From: Rhodobacteraceae bacterium KLH11
GTDB taxonomy: Bacteria; Pseudomonadota; Alphaproteobacteria; Rhodobacterales; Rhodobacteraceae
Length of the DNA stretch: 47,345 nt
Direction of reading: 5' to 3'
Assembly: GCA_000158135.1 (NCBI GenBank)
Contig: DS999531.1
Coordinates: forward strand, 1-47,345
The notes under the pieces are model-generated. The model was not told where the DNA came from and ran no database searches. It was given only the letters and a program-made list of their open reading frames with translations. The translations under genes were made by a program, and so were the position numbers. The stretch's first letter is position 1; each line of letters starts with the position of its first letter. Shown one piece after another: positions 34,872 through 45,608 of this stretch.

Positions 34872-36319
34872 CAGTTTCTCCAGAATTGAACGGTAAAGAT
34901 GGCATAGACCGCCAGCAGCTCCAGCCGCCCGACCAGCATGCCGATGGTCAGCAACCACTTGGCACTGTCATTGAGCCCGGCAAAGTTACCGGCAGGCCCA
35001 ATCTGGTCGCCCAGCCCCGGCCCCACATTGGCCAGCGCCGTCGCCGCACCCGATACGGAGGTGATAAAATCCAGCCCAGTCAGTGCCAGCGCCCAAGACA
35101 GCACCCCCATCGACAGCGTAAAGAACATGAAAAAGCTCATGACCGAGGTCAGAACGTCGCGGCCGATGGCCCGGCCGTCATAGCGCGGCACAAACACGCC
35201 GTGAGGCGAGCGGATGCGGTTGATCTGGGTTTTGATCGACGCAAACAGCAGTTGATAGCGAAACACCTTGATCGAACACGCGGTTGACCCCGCGCAACCA
35301 CCAATCAGACCGATCAGGAAAAACAGCATGATCGGAAAACTGCCCCAGTCCATATAATCAACACTGGCATAGCCGGTTCCCGAAATGATCGAGGTGATAT
35401 TGAACAGCGACTCGCGGAAGGCCTGTTCCCAGTGATGGGGGAAAACCGAGGTCAGAAAAACCGTCATCACCACCACCAGAACGGCAATGGTGGCCAGAAA
35501 CGCCCTGATCTGACTGTCTTGCCACAGCGAGCTTGTATAGCCATTGGCCAGTTGCACATAGCGCACGAAGGGCAGCGCCGCGAGGATCATGAAGACGGCA
35601 GCGGCATATTCCGTCGGCCCCGTGAATCGCGCGAAGGAGTTATCGTAGTTTGAAAAACCGCCCGTCGCGATGGTGGTCATGGAATGCACCACCGCATCGA
35701 AAAAGCCCATGCCAAATCCGGCATAAACCAGCGCGCAGGCAACCGTGAGAAACACGTAGATCAGGGAAATCTGCCCGGCGATCTCCTGCGCGCGGGGCAG
35801 GATTTTTCCCATGGTCTCAAACCCTTCCGAGCGGAAGATCTGCATCCCGCCAACACGCAGTTCGGGCAGGAATACCATGGCCACCACGATGATTCCGATG
35901 CCACCCAGCCATTGCAGCACACCGCGCCACAACAGCAGGCCCTGCGGCAGATCATCAAGGCCCGAAATTACGGTTGAACCCGTGGTGGTCAGGCCCGACA
36001 TCGCCTCGAAATAGGCATCAACAAAGCGCAGTTCGGTCTCGCCGAAGATAAACGGGATAGCACCAAAAACCGGCAGCGCCACCCAGACACCCGAGGTCAG
36101 CAAAAAGGTCTGACGGATGGTCAGACCCTCGCCAACCCCGTTCGAGCAGCTCATCGCCAGAACACTGCCAGTCAAAAGCGTAATGACCGCGCTTTCGAAG
36201 AACACGTGCCATTCGCCGCGCCCTTCGATCATGTCGGCAAGCATCGGCAGCAGCATGGTCGCCCCAAGAATGGCGACCAGCAGACCAATCACATATCCGA
36301 CCGGGCGAAGATCCATCAT
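34871..36319 (-). CDS. trkH: TrkH-family potassium uptake protein
   Basis: The 482-residue membrane protein has four M1-P-M2 repeats. The loop motifs are seen in MSGLTTTGSTVISGLDDLP, MTTIATGGFSNYDNSFARF, FNITSIISGTGYASVDYMDW and ALTGLDFITSVSGAATALANVGP, matching the degenerate TVGYG-like filter of TrkH/KtrB. It works with the TrkA nucleotide-binding subunit, not in this window. Starts at 36319 or the next Met (36316) are equivalent. The downstream decarboxylase overlaps by one base. Confidence 0.94.
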   Translation of the reverse strand: MMDLRPVGYVIGLLVAILGATMLLPMLADMIEGRGEWHVFFESAVITLLTGSVLAMSCSNGVGEGLTIRQTFLLTSGVWVALPVFGAIPFIFGETELRFVDAYFEAMSGLTTTGSTVISGLDDLPQGLLLWRGVLQWLGGIGIIVVAMVFLPELRVGGMQIFRSEGFETMGKILPRAQEIAGQISLIYVFLTVACALVYAGFGMGFFDAVVHSMTTIATGGFSNYDNSFARFTGPTEYAAAVFMILAALPFVRYVQLANGYTSSLWQDSQIRAFLATIAVLVVVMTVFLTSVFPHHWEQAFRESLFNITSIISGTGYASVDYMDWGSFPIMLFFLIGLIGGCAGSTACSIKVFRYQLLFASIKTQINRIRSPHGVFVPRYDGRAIGRDVLTSVMSFFMFFTLSMGVLSWALALTGLDFITSVSGAATALANVGPGLGDQIGPAGNFAGLNDSAKWLLTIGMLVGRLELLAVYAIFTVQFWRN

Positions 36320-36369
36320 GACGGGCAGCGTTGGCGCGCCTGCCCGACAGTGTCAAGCAGATGATCCTC

Positions 36370-36993
36370 TTAGCTGTCTGATTTCTCGGCAGCCGATGGC
36401 ATTGCAGGCGGTTTCGACGGTGCGCGGGTGCGCCGGGTGGCGGGTTCTGCATCTGCCGCAGAAACGGGTTTCGAGGCCGCCTGGGCGGGTGCAGCTTTGG
36501 GCGCAGCCGCTTTCGCCGGGGTCGCTGTCGCAGCCGGAGCTTTGGCCGGGGCCGTTTTCGGCGCGGGTGTTGCCGGTTGTGCCTTGGCCGTCGCGGCAGA
36601 TTTCACCGCCTCAACCGCCTTGGCAGCGGTCGACGCCGGTTTGGCTGGCGCTTTTGCTTTCACCGGGGGCGATTTCACAACCGGTTTGGCCGCAGGTTTT
36701 GCGTTTTTTGCTGCCGTCGCCTGAGGTTTCGGCGCGGCTTTTGGCGTTGCCGGAGCCGGTGCAGCCTTCGCGCGCGCCACAGGTTGGACAGGCTTGCGGG
36801 CTTCTGGTTTCGCTGTTTGACGAACATCAGACGCAGATGTTTCAGCGGCCTTCGCCGCCTGCAACGGGGCCATTGGCAGTTCAAGCGCCGCGCGGGTCAT
36901 AATCTGCATGATCTCTATCTGACTGACCATCGCGTAACCGGCCATACGAATGGCGGCGGCCTGAAACTCCAGTGGTTGAGAAATCGGATTCAT
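36370..36993 (-). CDS. Ala/Pro/Lys-rich protein with histone H1-like tail
   Basis: The 207-residue protein has a short ordered N-terminal part (about residues 10-50, QAAAIRMAGYAMVSQIEIMQ then IMTRAALELPMAPLQ) of helix-forming composition, then about 150 residues of low complexity made of AAKPAP and KAAP units, ending in RRTRAPSKPP and an acidic tip. The tail resembles histone H1-like or AlgP-type tails and is strongly basic. The N-terminal helix recalls phasin-like proteins, but this is weak. AGGAGAG lies before the ATG. Its reverse strand is also an open Ala/Gly-rich frame, which is a compositional shadow. Confidence 0.7.
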   Translation of the reverse strand: MNPISQPLEFQAAAIRMAGYAMVSQIEIMQIMTRAALELPMAPLQAAKAAETSASDVRQTAKPEARKPVQPVARAKAAPAPATPKAAPKPQATAAKNAKPAAKPVVKSPPVKAKAPAKPASTAAKAVEAVKSAATAKAQPATPAPKTAPAKAPAATATPAKAAAPKAAPAQAASKPVSAADAEPATRRTRAPSKPPAMPSAAEKSDS

Positions 36994-37047
36994 TACATGT
37001 CTCTCCTGATAAAACCGCGGCAGCAGGAATACGGGTCAATCACCCTG

Positions 37048-37070
37048 CCCGCCCCAATCCTCCGGGCGGG
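37048..37070 (-). promoter_or_regulatory. GC-rich hairpin in the leader of the Ala/Pro/Lys-rich gene
   Basis: CCCGCCC and GGGCGGG form a perfect 7-bp stem with a 9-base loop, 55 bp upstream of the ATG at 36993. Another dyad, TGCAGC-N7-GCTGCA, is at 37192-37210. The 281-bp gap between this gene and folE2 holds no gene. Confidence 0.3.
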
Positions 37071-37274
37071 TTTGCAGGTTCGTGATCCAAAGCGTCGCAC
37101 GTCCCGGTTTCCTTTCAGGCCGCATCATCCGGATATTCCGGGCGCGCGGCAGCTGCACTCGGGTTCAGCATAACCCGACTTTCAGCGCAGATGCAGCATT
37201 TCTTGCTGCATTGCGGCAATAAAGCGCTCAGAGAGGTTTTTTGCCCGCTTTTCCAGCAGCTTCCGTAGGGTCAG

Positions 37275-38378
<1,104 letters not shown>

Positions 38379-38513
38379 TGGCACGGGTCCCTTGCTAGGC
38401 CGGCGGAGTATATACGAGCGCAGCTTTATTGCCACTTCAAAGCGATACGTATGAGATAGCAAACCAGATTGAACTTAAAATGCCGATTGCGTCACATTTT
38501 AGCGAACAAACGC

Positions 38514-38543
38514 GTGATCAGGTGAAATTCCACACCTGATCAC
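38514..38543 (-). terminator. Perfect hairpin after metZ
   Basis: GTGATCAGGTG (38514-38524) and CACCTGATCAC (38533-38543) form an 11-bp perfect stem with an 8-base loop, 17 bp after the metZ stop and 135 bp before the folE2 start on the same strand. The following U-run is weak (GCGUUUGUU), so read-through into folE2 is possible. Confidence 0.6.
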
Positions 38544-38560
38544 ACAGCGCCTTCACGGGT

Positions 38561-39751
38561 TTACGCCTGCGAAGCGGCCAGCGCCCGCGTGATATCGGCC
38601 AGCAGATCCCCTGCATCTTCAAGACCCACCGACAGGCGGACCAGACCGGGGGTGATACCCAGCTCATCCCGCTGCTCTTCGCTCAACCGCTGGTGTGTGG
38701 TTGTGGCCGGGTGGGTCGCGATCGACTTGGCGTCGCCCAGATTGTTCGAGATCACCGGGATCGTCAGCGCATTCAGAAACGCAAAAGCCGCCGCTTTGCC
38801 GCCCTTGATATCCAGCGACAACACGGTACCGCCTTTGCCGCCCAGTTGATCGTGCACCAGAGCATTCTGGGCATGGGTTTTCAGACCCGGATACAAAGTG
38901 CGTTCCAGCACAGGGTGCCCCTCCAGCGCCTCGGCAATCTTTTGCGCGCTTTCCGTCTGCGCATTCACGCGCAGCGCCATGGTCTCGATCCCTTTGAGCA
39001 TGATCCACGCGTTAAACGGGCTCAGCGCGCCGCCGGTATGTTTCAGGTAAGGTTCGACCGTGCCGCGAATGAACTCTTTGGTGCTGATGATGATGCCACC
39101 CAGCGCGCGCCCCTGCCCGTCGATATGCTTGGTCGCGGAATAAACAACCACATCCGCGCCCTGTTCAATCGCACGCGAAAACACCGGGGTCGAAAACACG
39201 TTATCCACAATCACAACCGCCCCCGCCGCATGGGCCAGTTTCGACACGGCCGCGATATCAATCACCTCAAGCGTGGGGTTCGACATGGATTCAAAGAACA
39301 CCGCCTTGGTATCGGGCCGGATCGCGGCCTCCCATGCCGCCAGATCGGTGCCATCGACAAACGTCACCTCAACACCATAACGCGTCAGGATATTCTCAAG
39401 AATATACAAACATGACCCGAACAGAGCCTTGGCTGAAACCACGTGGTCCCCCGCCTTCAGCATCGAGGCCAGCGCCCCGTTGACCGCCGCCATACCCGAT
39501 GCGGTGGCAAAAGCGTCTTCCCCCCCTTCCAGCGCCGCAATACGCTGTTCGAACATCGAGACAGTGGGGTTGCCATAGCGGGCATAGATGAACTCATCCG
39601 GGCCGGTTTCGATAAACCGGGCCTCGGCCTGTTCAGCATTATCATAGACAAAGCCCTGGGTCAGAAAGATCGCCTCGGAGACCTCGTTATACTGACTGCG
39701 ACGGATGCCGCCATGGACGGCTTGGGTGCGTTTGTTCCAGCTCTCGCTCAT
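38561..39751 (-). CDS. metZ: O-succinylhomoserine sulfhydrylase (Cys/Met metabolism PLP enzyme)
   Basis: The 396-residue enzyme makes homocysteine directly from activated homoserine and sulfide, feeding methionine and SAM. It has the gamma-family markers: IYARYGNPTVSMFEQRIAAL, the PLP Lys208 in VVVYSATKHIDGQGRALGG, and SIATHPATTTHQRLSEEQRD. MetZ-like features rather than MetY are inferred from overall likeness. ATG 39751 has AAAGGA upstream; the frame to 39826 would run through the terminator. The leader carries a SAM-II riboswitch with a terminator, so transcription should fall when SAM is high. Confidence 0.95.
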   Translation of the reverse strand: MSESWNKRTQAVHGGIRRSQYNEVSEAIFLTQGFVYDNAEQAEARFIETGPDEFIYARYGNPTVSMFEQRIAALEGGEDAFATASGMAAVNGALASMLKAGDHVVSAKALFGSCLYILENILTRYGVEVTFVDGTDLAAWEAAIRPDTKAVFFESMSNPTLEVIDIAAVSKLAHAAGAVVIVDNVFSTPVFSRAIEQGADVVVYSATKHIDGQGRALGGIIISTKEFIRGTVEPYLKHTGGALSPFNAWIMLKGIETMALRVNAQTESAQKIAEALEGHPVLERTLYPGLKTHAQNALVHDQLGGKGGTVLSLDIKGGKAAAFAFLNALTIPVISNNLGDAKSIATHPATTTHQRLSEEQRDELGITPGLVRLSVGLEDAGDLLADITRALAASQA

Positions 39752-39786
39752 CTCATTCCTTTCAGCCCCCGTTGAAAGAGGCAAAC

Positions 39787-39819
39787 AAAAAACCCCAGAC
39801 GCGGCCAAGCGAAAGGGGT
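39787..39819 (-). terminator. Riboswitch-controlled leader terminator of metZ
   Basis: On the minus strand ACCCC pairs with GGGGT around an inner CGC/GCG stem, followed by six Ts. It lies between the SAM-II aptamer and the metZ start, as expected for SAM-controlled premature termination. Confidence 0.75.
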
Positions 39820-39831
39820 CTTTCATCCTGA

Positions 39832-39883
39832 CCTTTTAGCGGTGTTGTTTAACGTGGCCCGCAATCCGGTAACAAATCGCCAC
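39832..39883 (-). ncRNA. SAM-II riboswitch upstream of metZ
   Basis: On the minus strand the P1 arms GTGGC (39883-39879) and GCCAC (39858-39854) enclose a GATTTGTTACCGGATTGC segment, and the downstream GCTAAAAGG (39840-39832) supplies the conserved pseudoknot partner. This order matches the established SAM-II aptamer of alphaproteobacteria, found before metA, metX and metZ. The spacing to the metZ ATG is about 80 bases and a terminator hairpin lies between. Confidence 0.88.
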
Positions 39884-40024
39884 ATAGTACGGATGCCTTT
39901 ACGCCTCGTCCCCGTCAGCGTCAAGCCCGGTGGTCTGCCGGTCACGCTTTCGTAACACGGGCTGCGCGCCCTCTTGCCGAACCGCCCGAAACCCTCATGA
40001 TCCCCTCAATCGCGAGGAGACACC

Positions 40025-40714
40025 ATGATCGATCTGTATTTCTGGCCCACACCCAATGGATGGAAAGCCTCCATCGCTTTGGAAGAGATGGGGCTGCCCT
40101 ACAAAACCCACCTGATCAATATCGGCAAGGGTGACCAGTTCGATCCCGAATTCCTGAAGATATCCCCCAATAACCGCATGCCCGCAATCGTCGACCCGGA
40201 CGGCCCCGATGGCGCGCCTGTTTCGGTTTTTGAAAGCGGCGCGATCCTGATGTACCTCGCCCGCAAGACCGGGTGCTTTTATGGCGCAAGCGAACGCGAC
40301 CGGATCGCGGTTGAGGAATGGCTGATGTGGCAGATGGGCGGCGTCGGCCCGATGGCAGGTCAGGCGCATCACTTCCTGAAATACGCACCCCAACTGGACC
40401 CACCGCAAGACCTGCCCTACCCGAAAGACCGCTACCGCTCCGAGGTCGGGCGGCTTTACGGGGTATTGGATCGACGGTTGGCTGAAAACGAATACGTCGC
40501 AGGTGATTTTTACTCCATCGCCGACATATCGATTTGGGGTTGGGCCAGCCTGTGGGAGGGCCAGCAGCAGGTGCTTGAGGACAAGCCGCATTTTACCCGC
40601 TGGCTGGACATGATGAGCGCCCGTCCCGGCGTTCAGGCCGGGCGCGCCCTGCACGCAGACCTGCGCGGAGATCATCGGGACCAGAAATCGCAGGGCGTTT
40701 TGTTCAAACGGTAG
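40025..40714 (+). CDS. Glutathione S-transferase, YfcG-like
   Basis: The 229-residue protein has the thioredoxin-like N-terminal half (IDLYFWPTPNGWKASIALEE then MGLPYKTHLINIGKGDQF), with the glutathione contact Asn in TPNGWK and the VFESGAILMYLARK segment, and an all-helical C-terminal half with DFYSIADISIWGWASLW. The TPNGxK motif marks the YfcG/Nu-class, which has disulfide-bond oxidoreductase activity with glutathione. GAGGAG precedes the ATG. It is divergent from metZ across about 140 bp beyond the riboswitch. Natural substrate unknown. Confidence 0.93.
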   Translation: MIDLYFWPTPNGWKASIALEEMGLPYKTHLINIGKGDQFDPEFLKISPNNRMPAIVDPDGPDGAPVSVFESGAILMYLARKTGCFYGASERDRIAVEEWLMWQMGGVGPMAGQAHHFLKYAPQLDPPQDLPYPKDRYRSEVGRLYGVLDRRLAENEYVAGDFYSIADISIWGWASLWEGQQQVLEDKPHFTRWLDMMSARPGVQAGRALHADLRGDHRDQKSQGVLFKR

Positions 40715-40774
40715 GCAAGGGTATTGTTTGGATCGAAAGTCGTATTTTCTGAATGCCAGAATCAGGAGTGACTA

Positions 40775-41860
<1,086 letters not shown>

Positions 41861-41861
<1 letters not shown>

Positions 41862-42655
41862 TGTACTCCAAAGCGCCGCGTCTACCCGCTCACCTGTGGC
41901 AAGGATGGGCACGCGGCGCGCTGACAACTCTGTGCCTGTGGACAGGAGGAAGTGCAGCGGCGACAGAGATCGTTTTGTCCGCTTGGTATACAGAACCAAC
42001 AACCCGCTACGACCACGACGTGCTGGGAGACGCCATCGAATACGGAGCGTTGGAAATCAGGGTCGAAGACAAATCTCCCCCCGACAGTAGCCTCAGACTC
42101 GATCTGGTCTACAAGCCCTCAATCTATACCATATCCGTTCGCCTGCCGTCTGACAGAGTATTCGAGGACCTCAAACCAAGACTGTTTGATGTCGACTTGG
42201 ACGGATCGCTCGAAATCCTCACCGTAGAATCGCAAAAAGACACAGGCGCTCAACTCGCAATCTACAACGCCCGCGGCCAAAAAATCGCCGCCACCCCTCA
42301 TATTGGCACCCGCAACCGCTGGCTCGCCCCCATCGGGGCTGCCGATCTCGACGGCGACGGCCATGTCGAGATCGCCTATATCGACCGCCCGCATCTGGCC
42401 AAAACCCTGCGCATCTGGCGCTACAAAGATGGCGCACTGACCGAAATCGCCGCGATCCCCGGCCTGACCAACCACCGGATCGGAGAGGATTTCATCTCTG
42501 GTGGCCTACGCCAATGCGATGATCGCCCCGAGTTGATCGTCGCCAACGCTGATTGGTCCCGCATCATCGGTATCTTCTACAAAAACGGCTGGCAAACCAC
42601 CGATCTCGGCCCGCTCAGAAAACGCGCAGACCTGACCACAGCCCTGACCTGCTGA
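41861..42655 (+). CDS. Exported FG-GAP/VCBS-repeat protein
   Basis: The 264-residue protein begins with an arginine-containing start and a hydrophobic run (GALTTLCLWTGGSAAA), a likely signal peptide ending near residue 34. The rest has calcium-loop motifs DVDLDGSLEILTV and AADLDGDGHVEIAYID typical of FG-GAP/VCBS repeats, forming part of a beta-propeller. Late on, two Cys (LRQCDDRPEL and the last TALTC) could make a disulfide. The gene is coupled to the ferredoxin by a TGATG overlap. Such proteins bind calcium, but the role is unknown. Confidence 0.8.
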
Positions 42656-42658
42656 TCC

Positions 42659-42763
42659 ACCCTTCATCTGGCCCTAAATATCCCGGGGGGCCTCCATTGG
42701 TGCGCGCACCAATGGCGGCGGGGCAGAGCCCCTCGCCCGCAAAATCGAGACGGGCGCAGCCCG
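42659..42763. repeat. Intergenic repeat with stacked hairpins
   Basis: Between the FG-GAP gene and purD lie: a segment CCTTCATCTGG...AAATATCC (42661-42683), a perfect 22-bp palindrome at 42694-42715 centred on TGCGCGCA, a GGGGC-AGA-GCCCC hairpin (42720-42732), and a CGGGC-GCA-GCCCG hairpin (42751-42763). A copy of the first part recurs at 47322. The hairpins could stop transcription from both convergent genes. Confidence 0.75.
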
Positions 42764-42772
42764 GCAATCAGA

Positions 42773-44035
42773 TCAAAGCGCGCGCCAGCCGATGTCGCGG
42801 CGATAAAACCCCTCCGGCCAATCGATGCCATCAACCATCGCATAAGCCCGATCTCGCGCGTCTTGCAGCGAGTCCCCGCGCGCCGTCACGTTCAAAACCC
42901 GCCCGCCTGACGCCAGAACCTGCCCGCTCTCCGCCTTGGTACCCGCATGAAACACCATGTTGCTGCTGTCCTCGGGCAGCGCATTCAAACCAGAAATGAC
43001 CGAGCCCTTCTCATAAGATCCCGGATACCCCTTTGCAGCCATCACAATCGTCATCGCATGATCATCAGCCCAGTTCACACGCGTCTCGCCCAATCGACCT
43101 TCCGCAGCCGCGTGCATCAGGTCCATCGCCTGCGCCCCCAACCGCATCATCAGAACCTGACACTCGGGATCACCAAATCGCACGTTGTATTCCACCAGCC
43201 TCGGCTGACCGTCCCTGATCATCAGCCCTGCATAGAGAACACCCTGAAACGGCATCCCCCGCCGCTTCATCTCTGCCATGGTCGGGCGCACGATCTCTTC
43301 CATCGCGCGCGCTTCAACCTCAGCACTCAATACCGGTGCCGGAGAATAGGCCCCCATACCACCGGTATTCAGCCCGGTATCGCCTTCGCCCACACGCTTA
43401 TGGTCCTGCGCTGTTCCAATCGACAGAACCTCATCCCCATCACAGAGCACAAATAACGAGGCCTCCTCGCCCTCCATGAACTCTTCGATGACAACCTCGG
43501 CACCCGCGCCACCAAAAGCACCACCAAACATATCATCAATGGCGTCCAGCGCGGTTTGCTCGTCCATTGCAACGATCACACCCTTGCCTGCAGCCAGACC
43601 ATCAGCCTTCACCACAATCGGCGCGCCCTGTTGGCGAATATAGGCCTTGGCTGGTTCCGCCTCGGTAAACCGGGCATACTCGGCGGTCGGCGCGCCAGCC
43701 GCATCACAAATCTCTTTGGTAAAGCTCTTTGAGGCCTCCAGCTGCGCCGCAGCGGCGGACGGGCCAAAGACCAATACACCCGCCTCGCGCAAACGATCCG
43801 CAACCCCGGCTGCCAAAGGCGCTTCGGGGCCAACGATCACGAAATCAATCGCGTTTTCCTCGGCAAAGCTGACCACCGCACCGCCATTCTCGATATCCAA
43901 AGCGGCACAATCGGCAATCTGCGCAATCCCGGCATTGCCCGGTGCCACGATCAGACGGTCGCATTTGGGGTTTTGCATCACCGCCCAGGCCAGGCTGTGC
44001 TCGCGCCCGCCACTGCCGAGAATAAGGATGTTCAT
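42773..44035 (-). CDS. purD: Phosphoribosylamine-glycine ligase
   Basis: The 420-residue enzyme joins glycine to phosphoribosylamine, step two of purine synthesis. It begins MNILILGSGGREHSLAWAVM, has the ATP-grasp parts GAPIVVKADGLAAGKGVIVA and VVIEEFMEGEEASLFVLCDG, the family signature LVEYNVRFGDPECQ near residue 290, and the C-terminal DNA-binding-like end. The start is at 44035; a longer frame to 44269 runs into the divergent xseA gene. It is divergent from xseA with a 75-bp gap, a common arrangement in this order. Confidence 0.97.
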   Translation of the reverse strand: MNILILGSGGREHSLAWAVMQNPKCDRLIVAPGNAGIAQIADCAALDIENGGAVVSFAEENAIDFVIVGPEAPLAAGVADRLREAGVLVFGPSAAAAQLEASKSFTKEICDAAGAPTAEYARFTEAEPAKAYIRQQGAPIVVKADGLAAGKGVIVAMDEQTALDAIDDMFGGAFGGAGAEVVIEEFMEGEEASLFVLCDGDEVLSIGTAQDHKRVGEGDTGLNTGGMGAYSPAPVLSAEVEARAMEEIVRPTMAEMKRRGMPFQGVLYAGLMIRDGQPRLVEYNVRFGDPECQVLMMRLGAQAMDLMHAAAEGRLGETRVNWADDHAMTIVMAAKGYPGSYEKGSVISGLNALPEDSSNMVFHAGTKAESGQVLASGGRVLNVTARGDSLQDARDRAYAMVDGIDWPEGFYRRDIGWRAL

Positions 44036-44110
44036 GACTGCTCTCCGATCTGCTTGGCCTCGCCCTCGCGGCGTTCTAAGCTGGGCAGGCATTTGACACA
44101 AGGCGCTGAA

Positions 44111-45598
44111 ATGTCCGACCTGCTCGACGACCCCGTTCCCGGCCAAAATACCCCTGAATACTCCGTTTCGGACATATCCGGAGAGGTAAAGCGCACGCTG
44201 GAAGGCACCTTTGGCCGAATCCGTGTGCGCGGCGAGGTGGGGCGCGTGTTCAAGGCGCGCTCGGGCCATTTGTACTATGACATCAAGGATGACCGGAACG
44301 TGCTGGCCTGCACCACGTGGAAAGGTCAGATATCAGGCCTGTCCGTGGTACCCGAAGAAGGGCTCGAAGTCGTTGTCACGGGCCGTCTCACCGCCTTTGG
44401 CGCACAGTCGAAATACAATCTGAACGTCGATGAGGTCGCCGTCGCCGGACAAGGCGCGCTGATGGCGCTGCTGGAAAAGCGCAAGAAACAGCTCGAATCC
44501 GAGGGTCTGTTTGCACCCGAACGCAAGAAACCCCTGCCCTATCTGCCGCAGATCATTGGCGTCATCACCTCCCCCTCTGGCGCGGTGATCCGCGATATCC
44601 TGCACCGCCTGCGCGACCGGTTCCCGCGCAAGGTGCTGATCTGGCCCGTCGCCGTTCAGGGCGCAAACTGCGCCCCCGAAGTAACGCGCGCCATCGAAGG
44701 CTTCAACCAGCTCACCCCGGGCGGAGCTCTACCGCGCCCCGACCTGATCATCGTCGCACGCGGCGGCGGCTCAATCGAAGACCTCTGGGGCTTCAACGAG
44801 GAAAACGTTGCCCGCGCCGCTGCCGCCTCGGCCATCCCGCTGATCTCGGCCGTGGGTCACGAGACCGACACCACCCTGATCGATTATGTCTCGGACCGCC
44901 GCGCGCCGACCCCCACCGCCGCCGCCGAACTCGCCGTGCCCGTCCGCATGGAGCTGCTGGCCTGGACCCGGGAACAGGGCGCGCGCCTGTCCCGCGCCGC
45001 CACCGATGCCGTACAGCGCCGCAGCCAGCGCCTGCGCGACCTCGCGCGCGCCCTGCCGCGCCCCGAAACACTGCTGGACAGTCCGCGCCAACGGCTGGAT
45101 CAGGCCGCCGAACGCCTGCCCAACGCCCTGATCCGGGGCGTCCAAACCCGTCGTGTCAAACTGCTGGACAGTGCGGCCCATCTGCGCCCCTCGACCTTGC
45201 GCAATCTTGTTGCGACCCGCCGCGACCGCTGGCACAACCTGTCGTCACGCCTGTCCCTGCGCCCGATCCAGCGCGAGCTGACAACCCGCCGTGACACCCT
45301 GAACCGCCTGACCGAGCGTCTGAACACCGCCCAGATCACCCGTCTTGATCGCCTGCACCAACAGCTGGACGCCACCGACCGCCTGCGCGAAACGCTCAGC
45401 TACAAGGCGACACTCGAACGTGGTTACGCCGTTATCCGTGCCGGCGATCACGTTCTGACCCGCAAGGCGCAAGCCGAGAAACACACCACATTCGAGATCG
45501 AGTTCGCTGACGGCACGCTAAACACCGGTCAGGGCGGCGGTGCCAAACCCAAACGCACGCCCAAACCTCCGGCCCCTGATCAAGGATCGCTGTTCTAG
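44111..45598 (+). CDS. xseA: Exodeoxyribonuclease VII large subunit
   Basis: The 495-residue subunit degrades single-stranded DNA together with XseB. It starts MSDLLDD, then an OB domain (YSVSDISGEVKRTLEGTFGR, GHLYYDIKDDRNVLACTTWK), the catalytic core with GVITSPSGAVIRDILHRLRDR and GGGSIEDLWGFNEE, and the AVGHETDTTLIDYVSDRRAP motif, followed by a coiled-coil Arg/Leu-rich region (around 310-420). The tail has a basic PKRTPKPPAPDQGSLF end. The gene ends 10 bp from the convergent small exported protein. xseB is not here. Confidence 0.97.
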   Translation: MSDLLDDPVPGQNTPEYSVSDISGEVKRTLEGTFGRIRVRGEVGRVFKARSGHLYYDIKDDRNVLACTTWKGQISGLSVVPEEGLEVVVTGRLTAFGAQSKYNLNVDEVAVAGQGALMALLEKRKKQLESEGLFAPERKKPLPYLPQIIGVITSPSGAVIRDILHRLRDRFPRKVLIWPVAVQGANCAPEVTRAIEGFNQLTPGGALPRPDLIIVARGGGSIEDLWGFNEENVARAAAASAIPLISAVGHETDTTLIDYVSDRRAPTPTAAAELAVPVRMELLAWTREQGARLSRAATDAVQRRSQRLRDLARALPRPETLLDSPRQRLDQAAERLPNALIRGVQTRRVKLLDSAAHLRPSTLRNLVATRRDRWHNLSSRLSLRPIQRELTTRRDTLNRLTERLNTAQITRLDRLHQQLDATDRLRETLSYKATLERGYAVIRAGDHVLTRKAQAEKHTTFEIEFADGTLNTGQGGGAKPKRTPKPPAPDQGSLF

Positions 45599-45608
45599 GG
45601 CCCTGATC

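Noticed and set aside
36428..36724. Plus-strand Ala/Gly-rich ORF opposite the Ala/Pro/Lys-rich gene
   Set aside because: It is a compositional reflection of low-complexity codons; the minus strand has the ribosome site and ordered N-terminus.
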